From Rhodothermales bacterium (lineage in GTDB: Bacteria; Bacteroidota; Rhodothermia; Rhodothermales; Bin80), in NCBI GenBank assembly GCA_028278205.1, contig JANQES010000117.1:62001-126000 (forward strand): a DNA stretch of 64,000 nucleotides, in the 5' to 3' direction. The notes beneath the pieces were generated by a model. It saw only the letters and a list, made by a program, of their open reading frames with translations. It searched no databases and had not been told where the DNA came from. Shown here piece by piece: positions 42,657 through 50,706 of this stretch (the first letter of the stretch is position 1; each line of letters starts with the position of its first letter). The position numbers were made by a program, and so were the translations under genes.

Positions 42657-43654
42657 CGCGCGGTGTTGTCCGGCTCGTAGCGGTAGACGCTGATCGGTAT
42701 TTGATCGTCAGCTTGCAACTCGCCGACGACGACGTAGATCTGATCATCGACCACGCCTACCCCGAAGCGATTGCGGAAACTGCCGGGCATCGGTTCGAGC
42801 ACCTCCCAGACATCGGCACAGGGGTTATAGCGTTCCACCGGGGGCGGTCCCTGCCCCACGCGGCCCGCGATGGTATAAACAAATCCTTTGGCGGCTGCAA
42901 CGCCCAGGAAGCGGCGTTCCACAGGTACGTTAGCGAGCGGCATCCAGCGACCCATCGCCGGGTCGTAGGCTTCTACAGGACCGGTTCCGACCACGATGAT
43001 CAACCCATTGGCGACGGCGATGCCATGTCCATGACGCGGCGTGGGCATATCGGCCTTACGCGTCCACTGGTTCGTAGCGGGGTCGTAGGCTTCAACGATA
43101 CCCGTGTCTCCGTCGGGGGTAAGCCCACCGATGGCGTAAATGCGACCGTCAAAGGCCACGGCAGCGAAACGGTTGCGCGGCGTCGGCAAATCGGCGCGTC
43201 GGGCCCAGGTCTGCGTGGTCAGATCGAAGGCTTCTACGGTAGGATCAAAATCATCCACAATCATATCGGGCGCGATACGGATCCCGCTGATGGTGTAGAT
43301 CTTGCCGTCGAGGGCGGTGGCGGCAAGAAAGATGCGCGAGGTGGGCATACCGGGCAAAATGTCCCATCGATCTGCATCAGGATCATAGACTTCGAAGGCC
43401 GACGCCTCGATCCCTCTTGTTTGCCCGCCGCCCACGGCATAGACCTTGCCGCCTGCAACCACGACGGAATGAAATTGCTGCGGCGTATTCAGGTCCGCCA
43501 CACGCGTCCAACGGTCCGCCGCCGGTATCGTTGCCGTGGAGGTCTCCACCATGCAAGTATCAGCCGGCTCCATCTCCTCCTGATCGCAGGCCAGGCTCAG
43601 GACAGCGAGGAGTATCAAGGCGATGAACCACCGAGCATCCATAGTATCTCTCAT
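42653..43654 (-). CDS. Kelch-repeat lipoprotein
   Basis: The 333-residue protein has a signal ending LLAVLSLAC. About six kelch blades follow, with the recurrent pattern VYAVGG, EVYDPDADRW, MPTSR and YDPATNQWTRKADMPTPR. Kelch propellers bind carbohydrates or proteins and have no fixed function; some are mutarotases. It is probably surface-exposed. It was followed in the same operon by a sulfatase now reduced to a fragment, so it may have served sulfated-glycan use. Confidence 0.88.
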   Translation of the reverse strand: MRDTMDARWFIALILLAVLSLACDQEEMEPADTCMVETSTATIPAADRWTRVADLNTPQQFHSVVVAGGKVYAVGGGQTRGIEASAFEVYDPDADRWDILPGMPTSRIFLAATALDGKIYTISGIRIAPDMIVDDFDPTVEAFDLTTQTWARRADLPTPRNRFAAVAFDGRIYAIGGLTPDGDTGIVEAYDPATNQWTRKADMPTPRHGHGIAVANGLIIVVGTGPVEAYDPAMGRWMPLANVPVERRFLGVAAAKGFVYTIAGRVGQGPPPVERYNPCADVWEVLEPMPGSFRNRFGVGVVDDQIYVVVGELQADDQIPISVYRYEPDNTAR

Positions 43655-43678
43655 GACATCGGGCTTCCCGGCGACAAT

Positions 43679-43791
43679 TTACGTCGAAATAAGTCTTGTG
43701 CGTTTTGCGGGTGGTCATGGGTCATGAGTAAGAACCCCATGACCCATGACGACTTTGAAAGAGCAAACCGAACAGGATTTTTTCGACGTAA
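43679..43791. repeat. Palindromic element, 113 bp
   Basis: The termini TTACGTCGAA (43679-43688) and TTCGACGTAA (43782-43791) are perfectly inverted. The centre holds GTCATGGGTCATG (43714-43726) facing CATGACCCATGAC (43738-43750). The same CATGGGTCATG unit occurs in the 25174-25497 palindrome. Confidence 0.75.
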
Positions 43792-43810
43792 TTAGCGGTA
43801 AAACCGTCCC

Positions 43811-45319
43811 TCACTGCAACGATGCCGGGCGGCTGTGTCCCTGTTGCCGGTACTGATCCAGCAGGGCCGTCAGGCGCGCTACGACGTCCGGATGTTGCTG
43901 GTAGAGGTTGTTCGTCTCGCTGATGTCTTCGGCCAGATTGTAGAGTTGCCCGGCAGGCTCACCGGGCGCCGGGTCGATGTGGGCCGGCGCAGTAAAGCCG
44001 CCGGAGCCGCGCCCTTCGATCAGCTTCCAGGGTCCCTGGCGGATGGCGAACATGCCCTGCGACGAATGGAGGATGGCGGCGTCGCGCAGGGGCGTCTCCG
44101 ACTCCTCACCCAGGAGCAGAGGCAAGATGTTATAACTGTCCTCCCCGGCGTTGCCCGGCAGGTCTGCGCCGGTGATGGCGGCAAAAGTAGCCAGCATATC
44201 CGTCAGCGAGACCAGGGCGTCGCTTTGCGAACCCGGCGCGATGTGGCCGGGCCAGCGGGCGATAAACGGAACGCGGTTGCCGCCTTCCCAGATGTCGGCT
44301 TTTTGCCCGCGCAGGTTCAGGTTGGCTCGATGACCGAACTCGTCGATCTTGCTCTGCGGCCAGATGGCACCGTTGTCGCTGGTGAGGATGACCAGCGTGT
44401 TGTCCGAGATCGCCAGCCGGTCTACCGCGTCGAGGATCTGCCCGACGACGCCGTCTACCTGCGCGGTAAAATCGCCGTATTCGCCGACTTCGGTGGTGCC
44501 CACGTACGGCGGCAGCGGCAGCCACGGCGTGTGCGGCGCCGACAGGGGAACATACAAAAAGAAGGGCTGCTCTGTGGCGCCCTGATCTTCGATGAACGCG
44601 ACGGCCTTCTCGGCGGTGATGGGCAACACCTGATCGTGCTCGAAGCCCGGCGACATCGCCCCCTTTCGCCAGAACGCGCCGAAACAACATTCGAGGTTTC
44701 CGGGGGTGCTGTCGGTGGGCGCCTCGACGACGTGGTCGTTTTCGAAATACAGATACGGCTCGAAATCGAGCGACGCGGGGATCCCGTAAAAATAGTCGAA
44801 GCCCAGCGATGCCGGGCCGGGACGCAGCGGCTTGCTGTAGTCGGTCCGCTCTGGATCGCCGAGGCCGAGGTGCCATTTTCCGACGCCGCCGGTGGCATAG
44901 CCTTGCTGCTTGAGCAACGACGCCACCGTCGTCCGGTTCGTGTCGATCAGGCTCGGCGAATAGCCTCGGGTGACGCCTTTTTTTAGATGCGTCCGCCAGG
45001 AATACCGCCCGGTCAGGAGCCCGTAGCGCGTGGGCGTGCAGACGCCGGAGGGCGAATGCGCATCGGTGAAGCGCATCCCTTCGGCAGCCAGGCGATCCAT
45101 GTGCGGCGTGGGAATCTTGGAATCCGGGTTGTAGCTGCCCGGATCGCCGTAGCCCATGTCATCAGCCAGAATGAGGATGATGTTGGGCAATTCCGAAGAC
45201 GACGCTGCGGACGGCCCCTCGCCGGTCGTCTCCGGCCCGCACGCGGCGAGCAGGAGGGCTATCGACAGGGCTGCGGATGCGCCGAGAAGGTGGCGTTTCG
45301 AACAAGTTCGGCTGGTCAT
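43811..45319 (-). CDS. S1 sulfatase, lipoprotein
   Basis: The start is set at the Met of MTSRTCSKRHLLGASAALSI, giving a signal ending LLAAC; the frame is open 19 codons further. The protein of about 502 residues shows NIILILADDMGYGDPGSYN, formylglycine site CTPTRYGLLTG near 92, GVGKWHLGL, TSDNGAIW and KADIWEGGNRVPF. This is the arylsulfatase A type (A-D-D-M-G-Y-G-D, long insert with LECCFGAFWRKG). Single gene between two palindromes. Confidence 0.94.
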   Translation of the reverse strand: MTSRTCSKRHLLGASAALSIALLLAACGPETTGEGPSAASSSELPNIILILADDMGYGDPGSYNPDSKIPTPHMDRLAAEGMRFTDAHSPSGVCTPTRYGLLTGRYSWRTHLKKGVTRGYSPSLIDTNRTTVASLLKQQGYATGGVGKWHLGLGDPERTDYSKPLRPGPASLGFDYFYGIPASLDFEPYLYFENDHVVEAPTDSTPGNLECCFGAFWRKGAMSPGFEHDQVLPITAEKAVAFIEDQGATEQPFFLYVPLSAPHTPWLPLPPYVGTTEVGEYGDFTAQVDGVVGQILDAVDRLAISDNTLVILTSDNGAIWPQSKIDEFGHRANLNLRGQKADIWEGGNRVPFIARWPGHIAPGSQSDALVSLTDMLATFAAITGADLPGNAGEDSYNILPLLLGEESETPLRDAAILHSSQGMFAIRQGPWKLIEGRGSGGFTAPAHIDPAPGEPAGQLYNLAEDISETNNLYQQHPDVVARLTALLDQYRQQGHSRPASLQ

Positions 45320-45392
45320 GGGGGCGTCTTTTTGTTGGCGTGCGTTCGAGGCGAAAATCACAAAAAAATATGACAAAATTCCCCCTTTTCAA

Positions 45393-45484
45393 GTCATCCC
45401 TGCGAAGGCAGGGACCCATCCAGTTTCAAAGGACTGCCGGCATCCCCGGAGAATTGGATGGGTTCCCGCCTTCGCGGGAATGAC
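45393..45484. repeat. REP-like palindrome
   Basis: GTCATCCCTGCGAAGGCAGG with following CCCATCCAG faces CTGGATGGG-like sequence and CCCGCCTTCGCGGGAATGAC at the right end. This type of palindrome with TTCGCGGGAATGAC ends is common between genes in many bacteria. Confidence 0.75.
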
Positions 45485-45542
45485 TTTTTCTTATTGTTTT
45501 TAACCATTTAAGAACCTCGGCACAACCCGATCTCCCAAAAAA

Positions 45543-45649
45543 GCTCGTCACGATGCTCTGCCTCGTGACGCTGCCCCGGACGGCTCCCCACACTGTTTTG
45601 GCGGCAGAGCCGCCGGTAGGGCGTTGCGAGGCAGAGCATCGCAACGAGC
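45543..45649. repeat. Palindromic element, 107 bp
   Basis: The left arm 45543-45570 (core GATGCTCTGCCTCG) is the reverse complement of the right arm 45622-45649 (core CGAGGCAGAGCATC) with three mismatches. With the preceding REP-like unit it fills most of the 431-nt gap, in which no gene is seen. Confidence 0.75.
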
Positions 45650-45750
45650 AGCGTGGGAGGATCCAGGATGTTCATCATCTTGCGCACACGTGGAAAAGTA
45701 GGAAAACGATCAATATCCCGCATCCCACATCTCGCATCCCGAATCACGGC

Positions 45751-48700
45751 TCAGTTATCCACCACGAAACGAACCCGCGCGGTGGTGGCTTCTTCCGCCA
45801 ATCCAACAAAGACCGGCGCAGCGTCGCGTTTCGCCCGGTCGATGGCGAGTGTGACACGATGCACGCCCACCGGCAGATCCACCGGCATCGGAGACTGCGC
45901 AGCGTCCAGCGTGTTCGAATCGACCCAGATCGACAGGCCCTCCGGCGCGTCAAAATGGAAGGCGACGACGCCGGCTTGCTCAACGTCGAGATCGAACTGA
46001 ACGATGCTGACAGAATCGCCGTTGGCCGCCGGGAGTGCGGGCACGTCGGCGAGGGGGAGGGCGCCGTTGGTGGTGCTGAAAGCGGGTTTCCAGTCTAGAT
46101 CAATGGCATCGGCGGCAAAGGCGGGGCCGTCGCGTTGGAGGCGAGCGCGGGCGTCGTCGGTATCTGTGAGGACGCGCCAGCGCCGGGCGTGCGGCGCGCG
46201 TGGCACGCGGTAAACTTCGTCGTCGCCGAGCGCCGAGAGAAAGGCGACCAGATCGACGAACTCCTCCCGATCCAGTTGAGCCATCAGGCCGGCGGGCATC
46301 AGCGAGCCGGGCACGACTTCGCGGCTTTGGACCTGGCTCAGCGGCACCGTGATGACGGCGTCCGCCGCGTCGCGCACGATCAAGGCAGACCGCGTCTCCT
46401 GCGCCAGGATCCCACTGACGAGGCTGCCGTCGTTGCGGGTGATGCGCACCATCGCATAGCCGTCCTTGACCGCCTTTTCGGGCTGAAGCATCGATTCGAT
46501 GAGATAGTCCGTCGGGGCCGTCACGCCGATGCTGCTCAGGTCCGGCCCCACCCCGCCGCCGGCGCCGCCGATGGCATGGCAGCGCGCACAGAGCAGGCTT
46601 TCGCGCCGGTAGATGACCTCTCCCCGCGCCGCATCGCCGCTGGCCTTGACGTCATGTTCGAGGCGCTGGCGGGCGTAAAAGTTCAGATCGAGCGCCATGC
46701 GCGACGGCGCCGGGACCGCGCCGGAGGCGACGAACGCCTCGCGCAAATCCCCAAACCGCGTGCCCCGGTTCTGGACCTTATCGAGCCCGGCCTGAGCAAA
46801 AGCGACAGGGATCGGCTGTGCGCGCACGGCCTCGGCCAGCGCTTCGACGCCGCCTTGCTGGCCGAAAAAAGCCTCGAAGACAGATGCGGCGCCCGCGCGC
46901 GGCGGCGCGTCTTGAAGCAACTGCGCCAGCGTTTGCGCCGCCGCCGCCGCGTCGATCGGCAGCAGATGAGCAGTCGCCCACAGCCTCAGCGTCATCGGTC
47001 GATCCGAGCGGGTGAGGGCGGTGAGGTAATGCCGGCTTTCATCATCGCCCAGCAAGGCCAATCCTTTCAGCGCAGATTGCCGGACGAGGTCGCTCTGCCC
47101 GTCGTCTTCGGCGAGGTCTTGCAGCCGGTTGCGGAGACTCGTCACCTTCCACCGCCCGGCCAACTGCGCCGCCAGACTCCGGACGGAATCCGCCTCGGCA
47201 TCGAGCAACGCGGCGATGCGCTCCCGCCCCTCGGCAGGCTGCGCATCGTGATCGCGGGCGGCGGTTTCGAGGGCCTGGAGATGATCCAACAACTCATTCT
47301 GCCCGACCGATTTGCCGTCGAGCGCCAGGATAAAAATGGTCTGGAGCGACGACGCGCCGCCTCTGGTGGCAAGCACCTCCAACACCTCCGGCGTGTCTGC
47401 CGCCGGGACCTGCCCCTGCCGGTACAACTTTGTGAGATGGCCTAAAGCCACGGGATCTTCGACCGATTTGAGCGCAAAAACGACCTTCGCCCGCTCATCG
47501 CCCAAAAAGTGCAGATCGTTCTCGATGCGCGGGATCCAGTACGGCGAGAGTTCGCGGAGGGTGTGCCAGAGCGCGTAGTCGAGAAAACGATCTCTGGGAT
47601 GATCGAGCGTCGAGAGCGCCGGCAGCGCAGCCTCCGCCGTGCGCCGTCGTCCCAGCGCGGTGACGGCCTCGCGGCGCACCGGCGGATGCGCATCGGCGAC
47701 GGCCTCGGCCAAGAGCGCCTCGGCGCCCGGGATCTGATCGTGCCAGTACGAGAGCACGCGGACCGCCGCCGCCCGCACCCGGTGATCGCCGGACGCCAGC
47801 ATCTCGCGCAACAACGGCTCGTTGACAACGCCGAGGGCCTGATAAAGCCACAGCGCTTCGAGCCGATCACGCGGTGCGGTAAGCCCCCGCCCCCACGCGT
47901 CGAGAGCAGGGCGGACGGCCTCGGCGCCGCGTTCTTTGAGCAACCGCCGGGCCTGACGACGAGGCCAGTCTTCGGGCAATTGCAACGCCGCCAGAAGCTC
48001 ATCGACCGTCGCCTCATGAAGCGACGGCGGCGTCATCGGCGGGCGGTCTTTGGCGGTGATGCGCCAGATCCGCCCGTGCCGGTGGTCGCGGCGCGGATCG
48101 CGAAAATCCACCTCGCCGTGCTGGATGATGGGGTTGTACCAGTCGGCCAGGTAAAGCGCATTGTCGGGGCCGACGTTCACATCCACAGGCCGGAAGGCGA
48201 CGTGGTCGGTCCAGACGAGGTCGTCCTGCTCGTCGGCGCGGTAGCCGCTGGCGTCTTCGGTGAGGATGAACCGCTTGATCCGGTTGGCGCGGTAGTCGCT
48301 CGTGATCAGGTGGCCCTGCCAGGCCTCCGGAAAATGCCTGCCGTAGAGGAACGTCAACCCGGCATATTTGGGATGCCCCGGATTGAGCCCTTCCAACACC
48401 CGATCGACGCCGTACGCCGGGGCGTAGGCCACGCCCGGAAAGATAAAATGAAGCCCCTGGAAACCCGCCCCGTCGGTGGCAAACGACTGCCCCCAGATAT
48501 CAAAATCGAACCCCCACGGATTCCAGAGACCGCGCGCCAGCACGTCGAGGTGGAGCGTGGCGGGGTCGAACCGCCAGATGCCGCCGCCGCGCAGGCGCCG
48601 CACCCCCCACGGCGTCTCGACGTGGCTGTAGATATAGACCGACTGGTTGAAATAAAATCGCCCATCCGGCCCCCATCGGAAAGAATGAATCAGGTGATGC

Positions 48701-49179
48701 GTATCGTCGGCGCCGAAGCCGCTGAGCACCACGCGCCGCGCATCGGCCCGGCCATCGCCGTCGGTGTCTTTGAGGTGGATGATCTCGGTCGAATTGGCCA
48801 CATACACACCGCCGTCTCCGACGAGAATGCCCGTAGGCGTCAACAGGCCGCCGGCGAAGAGGGTCGAGCGGTCGGCCTGGCCGTCGGCGTCGAGGTCTTC
48901 GAGGACGAAGATCTTATCGTTGGGCGCCTGGCCGGGCATCGGCTGGGGATACGACGTGCTGGTGGCCACCCAGAGCCGCCCGCGTTCGTCCCAACTCATC
49001 TGAATCGGCGGGTCGATCATCGGATCGCTGGCAAACAGGCTGATCTCGAACCCGTCGGCCACACGCAAGGCAGCCTGTTGCAGCGCCGGATCGGGATCCG
49101 GCACGTTGGTCAGGTTGTCCTGGGCCGCCAACGGCGCGGCCAGGAGGACGGCGAAGAGGCAAAAGGCGAGGGCTCTCAT
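45751..49179 (-). CDS. PVC-type heme-binding dehydrogenase propeller with HEAT repeats and cytochrome c
   Basis: The 1142-residue protein has a cleavable signal (LAFCLFAVLLAAPLAAQD). The propeller (about 35-400) carries DRGRLWVATSTSYPQP, FRWGPDGRFYFNQS, NPWGFDFDIWGQ and VGPDNALYLADWYNPII. HEAT-like repeats follow (about 430-820), then a heme domain with CARCH near 867 and GVGPDLSSIGVTAPTDYLIE. The C-terminal beta region of about 100 residues is extra. It is related in layout to the 31648-35484 protein but lacks the DUF6807-like N-terminus and lipobox. Probable periplasmic oxidoreductase of the catabolic island. Confidence 0.91.
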   Translation of the reverse strand: MRALAFCLFAVLLAAPLAAQDNLTNVPDPDPALQQAALRVADGFEISLFASDPMIDPPIQMSWDERGRLWVATSTSYPQPMPGQAPNDKIFVLEDLDADGQADRSTLFAGGLLTPTGILVGDGGVYVANSTEIIHLKDTDGDGRADARRVVLSGFGADDTHHLIHSFRWGPDGRFYFNQSVYIYSHVETPWGVRRLRGGGIWRFDPATLHLDVLARGLWNPWGFDFDIWGQSFATDGAGFQGLHFIFPGVAYAPAYGVDRVLEGLNPGHPKYAGLTFLYGRHFPEAWQGHLITSDYRANRIKRFILTEDASGYRADEQDDLVWTDHVAFRPVDVNVGPDNALYLADWYNPIIQHGEVDFRDPRRDHRHGRIWRITAKDRPPMTPPSLHEATVDELLAALQLPEDWPRRQARRLLKERGAEAVRPALDAWGRGLTAPRDRLEALWLYQALGVVNEPLLREMLASGDHRVRAAAVRVLSYWHDQIPGAEALLAEAVADAHPPVRREAVTALGRRRTAEAALPALSTLDHPRDRFLDYALWHTLRELSPYWIPRIENDLHFLGDERAKVVFALKSVEDPVALGHLTKLYRQGQVPAADTPEVLEVLATRGGASSLQTIFILALDGKSVGQNELLDHLQALETAARDHDAQPAEGRERIAALLDAEADSVRSLAAQLAGRWKVTSLRNRLQDLAEDDGQSDLVRQSALKGLALLGDDESRHYLTALTRSDRPMTLRLWATAHLLPIDAAAAAQTLAQLLQDAPPRAGAASVFEAFFGQQGGVEALAEAVRAQPIPVAFAQAGLDKVQNRGTRFGDLREAFVASGAVPAPSRMALDLNFYARQRLEHDVKASGDAARGEVIYRRESLLCARCHAIGGAGGGVGPDLSSIGVTAPTDYLIESMLQPEKAVKDGYAMVRITRNDGSLVSGILAQETRSALIVRDAADAVITVPLSQVQSREVVPGSLMPAGLMAQLDREEFVDLVAFLSALGDDEVYRVPRAPHARRWRVLTDTDDARARLQRDGPAFAADAIDLDWKPAFSTTNGALPLADVPALPAANGDSVSIVQFDLDVEQAGVVAFHFDAPEGLSIWVDSNTLDAAQSPMPVDLPVGVHRVTLAIDRAKRDAAPVFVGLAEEATTARVRFVVDN

Positions 49180-49207
49180 GCGGCTTCGGTGGGATTCGGG
49201 ATTTTGA

Positions 49208-49292
49208 TGAAAGGGAGAAAGGGGGAAAGGGCGAGAGGGGGCCTGTCCTGTTCAGCAAAAATCCTCTCCCTTTCGCCCGCGCTCCCTTTCGA
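49208..49292. terminator. Purine/pyrimidine hairpin between SGNH-like and dehydrogenase genes
   Basis: Arm GAAAGGGAGAAAGGGGG.. (from 49208) faces CTCTCCC..CTCCCTTTC (to 49290). It lies directly after the SGNH-like gene stop on the minus strand and could end that transcript. The same purine-arm type occurs near 30090-30220. Confidence 0.5.
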
Positions 49293-50492
49293 TTACTCCC
49301 GCGTCAGGCTCAAAACCAGCGGGCGCGGCCTCTGAAGACGACCGATCTCGTTCTCCAGTTCATCAATGAGCGGGCCGAGTTGATCGAGTTCGGGCGCGTT
49401 TTGGCCCTGTTCATAACGCCGGAAGCCCACCAGATACGTCTCGTTCTGCGGGCGGTATTGCCGAAAGTACAACGCGTTCTTGTCGACGATAGCTGCGCGC
49501 AAGGCTTCGACCTGCATCCGCTCGGCAGGCAGATCAACCGAGACGCCCCGCTCCCATTCGGAGGCCGTCGCCGTGACGGCAGCCTGCCCTTCAGACCACA
49601 GCGTATAATCGCCCCGCGCCAGTCTCTTGATGGTCACGAGGCGCCCGCCATCGGCCTTCCAAGATAAAGCAGGAGGCGTCAAAGAAAACCGGATCGCGCC
49701 GTCCTCGCGCTCGATCGCCCCGACGCGTTGCCCCCCCTCCACCCGACCCGATTGCATATCGACCATCAACGACGGCGGGGATGACGCAATGCCGAGTTCG
49801 TCGAGCATCAGCGCCGCCAGATGGCGATAGCCTTCGGCGTTCAGGTGGAGGCCGTCGGTGGTGAGCGGGGCCGGGCTCTGCGCAAAAGCCTCCGTCATTC
49901 CCCCAAACAGATCAACAAACCGGCACGCACGCGCGGGGGCGACGGTTGCGAGGGCATCGCGCACGCGGGCGAGTTGCTCGTTGAGCCTCTCAACTTCCGG
50001 ATTGGGCGAGCTACGCGGATCGTGCGGGATGGGCGAGAGCAAGACACACCGCGCCTCCGTAGCTGCGAGATCGTCGAGCAACGTGTTGAGACCTTCGGTA
50101 AAAGGCTGGATCGCCCCGGCGTCTTTGAAAGCGAGCGCGCCGCCGTAGCCCAGGATGATCACCGTCGGATCGGGCGTGGTGATCTGTTCGATCAGGTGTT
50201 CGTAAGCCGTCGGCGGATTCGTGTAATGATCCCGCGCCTCGCCCCGGACGGTGTCGCCCGACCAGCCGAGGTTGCGGAACGTGAGCGCGCGATCGGGCCA
50301 GGGCGTCGTCAGCGCCAGTTCCAGATAGCCGTACCGCTGCGCCCTTTCGATGAGGCCGTCGCCGGCGAGGACGACGCGGTCGCGATCCTGTAATTCGAAG
50401 GGAGCCTGGGCCTGCGCCAGCACGGGCAACGCGATCAGGAAGAGACAGGGCAGGCGCCGCATCAGGATGTTCGGAGGGCGTTTTCGGCCCAT
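49293..50492 (-). CDS. SGNH/GDSL-like protein lacking the block I serine
   Basis: The start is uncertain: ATGs at 50492 (MGRKRPP) and 50462 (MRRLPCLFLIALPVLAQAQ, a clean signal peptide) are both possible, and the frame is open to 50555. The SGNH fold is recognisable: VVLAGDGLIER (block I), NLGWSGDT (block II Gly), ILGYGGA (block III position) and TTDGLHLNAEGYRHLA (block V Asp-x-x-His). In block I the nucleophilic Ser of GDS is Gly here, so normal esterase chemistry is unlikely. It is encoded just upstream of the PVC-type dehydrogenase on the same strand. Could be a binding protein. Confidence 0.82.
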   Translation of the reverse strand: MGRKRPPNILMRRLPCLFLIALPVLAQAQAPFELQDRDRVVLAGDGLIERAQRYGYLELALTTPWPDRALTFRNLGWSGDTVRGEARDHYTNPPTAYEHLIEQITTPDPTVIILGYGGALAFKDAGAIQPFTEGLNTLLDDLAATEARCVLLSPIPHDPRSSPNPEVERLNEQLARVRDALATVAPARACRFVDLFGGMTEAFAQSPAPLTTDGLHLNAEGYRHLAALMLDELGIASSPPSLMVDMQSGRVEGGQRVGAIEREDGAIRFSLTPPALSWKADGGRLVTIKRLARGDYTLWSEGQAAVTATASEWERGVSVDLPAERMQVEALRAAIVDKNALYFRQYRPQNETYLVGFRRYEQGQNAPELDQLGPLIDELENEIGRLQRPRPLVLSLTRE

Positions 50493-50538
50493 GGTTTTTG
50501 TTGATCTGGTTGGTTCGGGTAATGAGCCCGGTAGGGTC

Positions 50539-50693
50539 CTGCTGTTTTCCGGCATCGCCCGGCGAAGGGCAGCGGGCTCGGTTATGGAGGCCCGTTGGGC
50601 CTAAAGAAGGGCAACGTGGAGGGTTGAAGAAAGGCCAACGGCCTTCCATGACACAGCCCGGTGACCCTCACCGGGCGATGCCGGGTAAAGCAG
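50539..50693. repeat. Imperfect palindrome, about 155 bp
   Basis: CTGCTGTTTTCCGGCATCGC (50539-50558) faces GCGATGCCGGGTAAAGCAG (50675-50693), with GC-rich internal pairing. It lies in the 215-nt space between the SGNH-like and M14 genes. No gene was seen there. Confidence 0.65.
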
Positions 50694-50706
50694 ATTGCCT
50701 TGTTCA

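Noticed and set aside
47509..49335. 608-codon plus-strand open frame
   Set aside because: Antisense to the heme-binding dehydrogenase gene.
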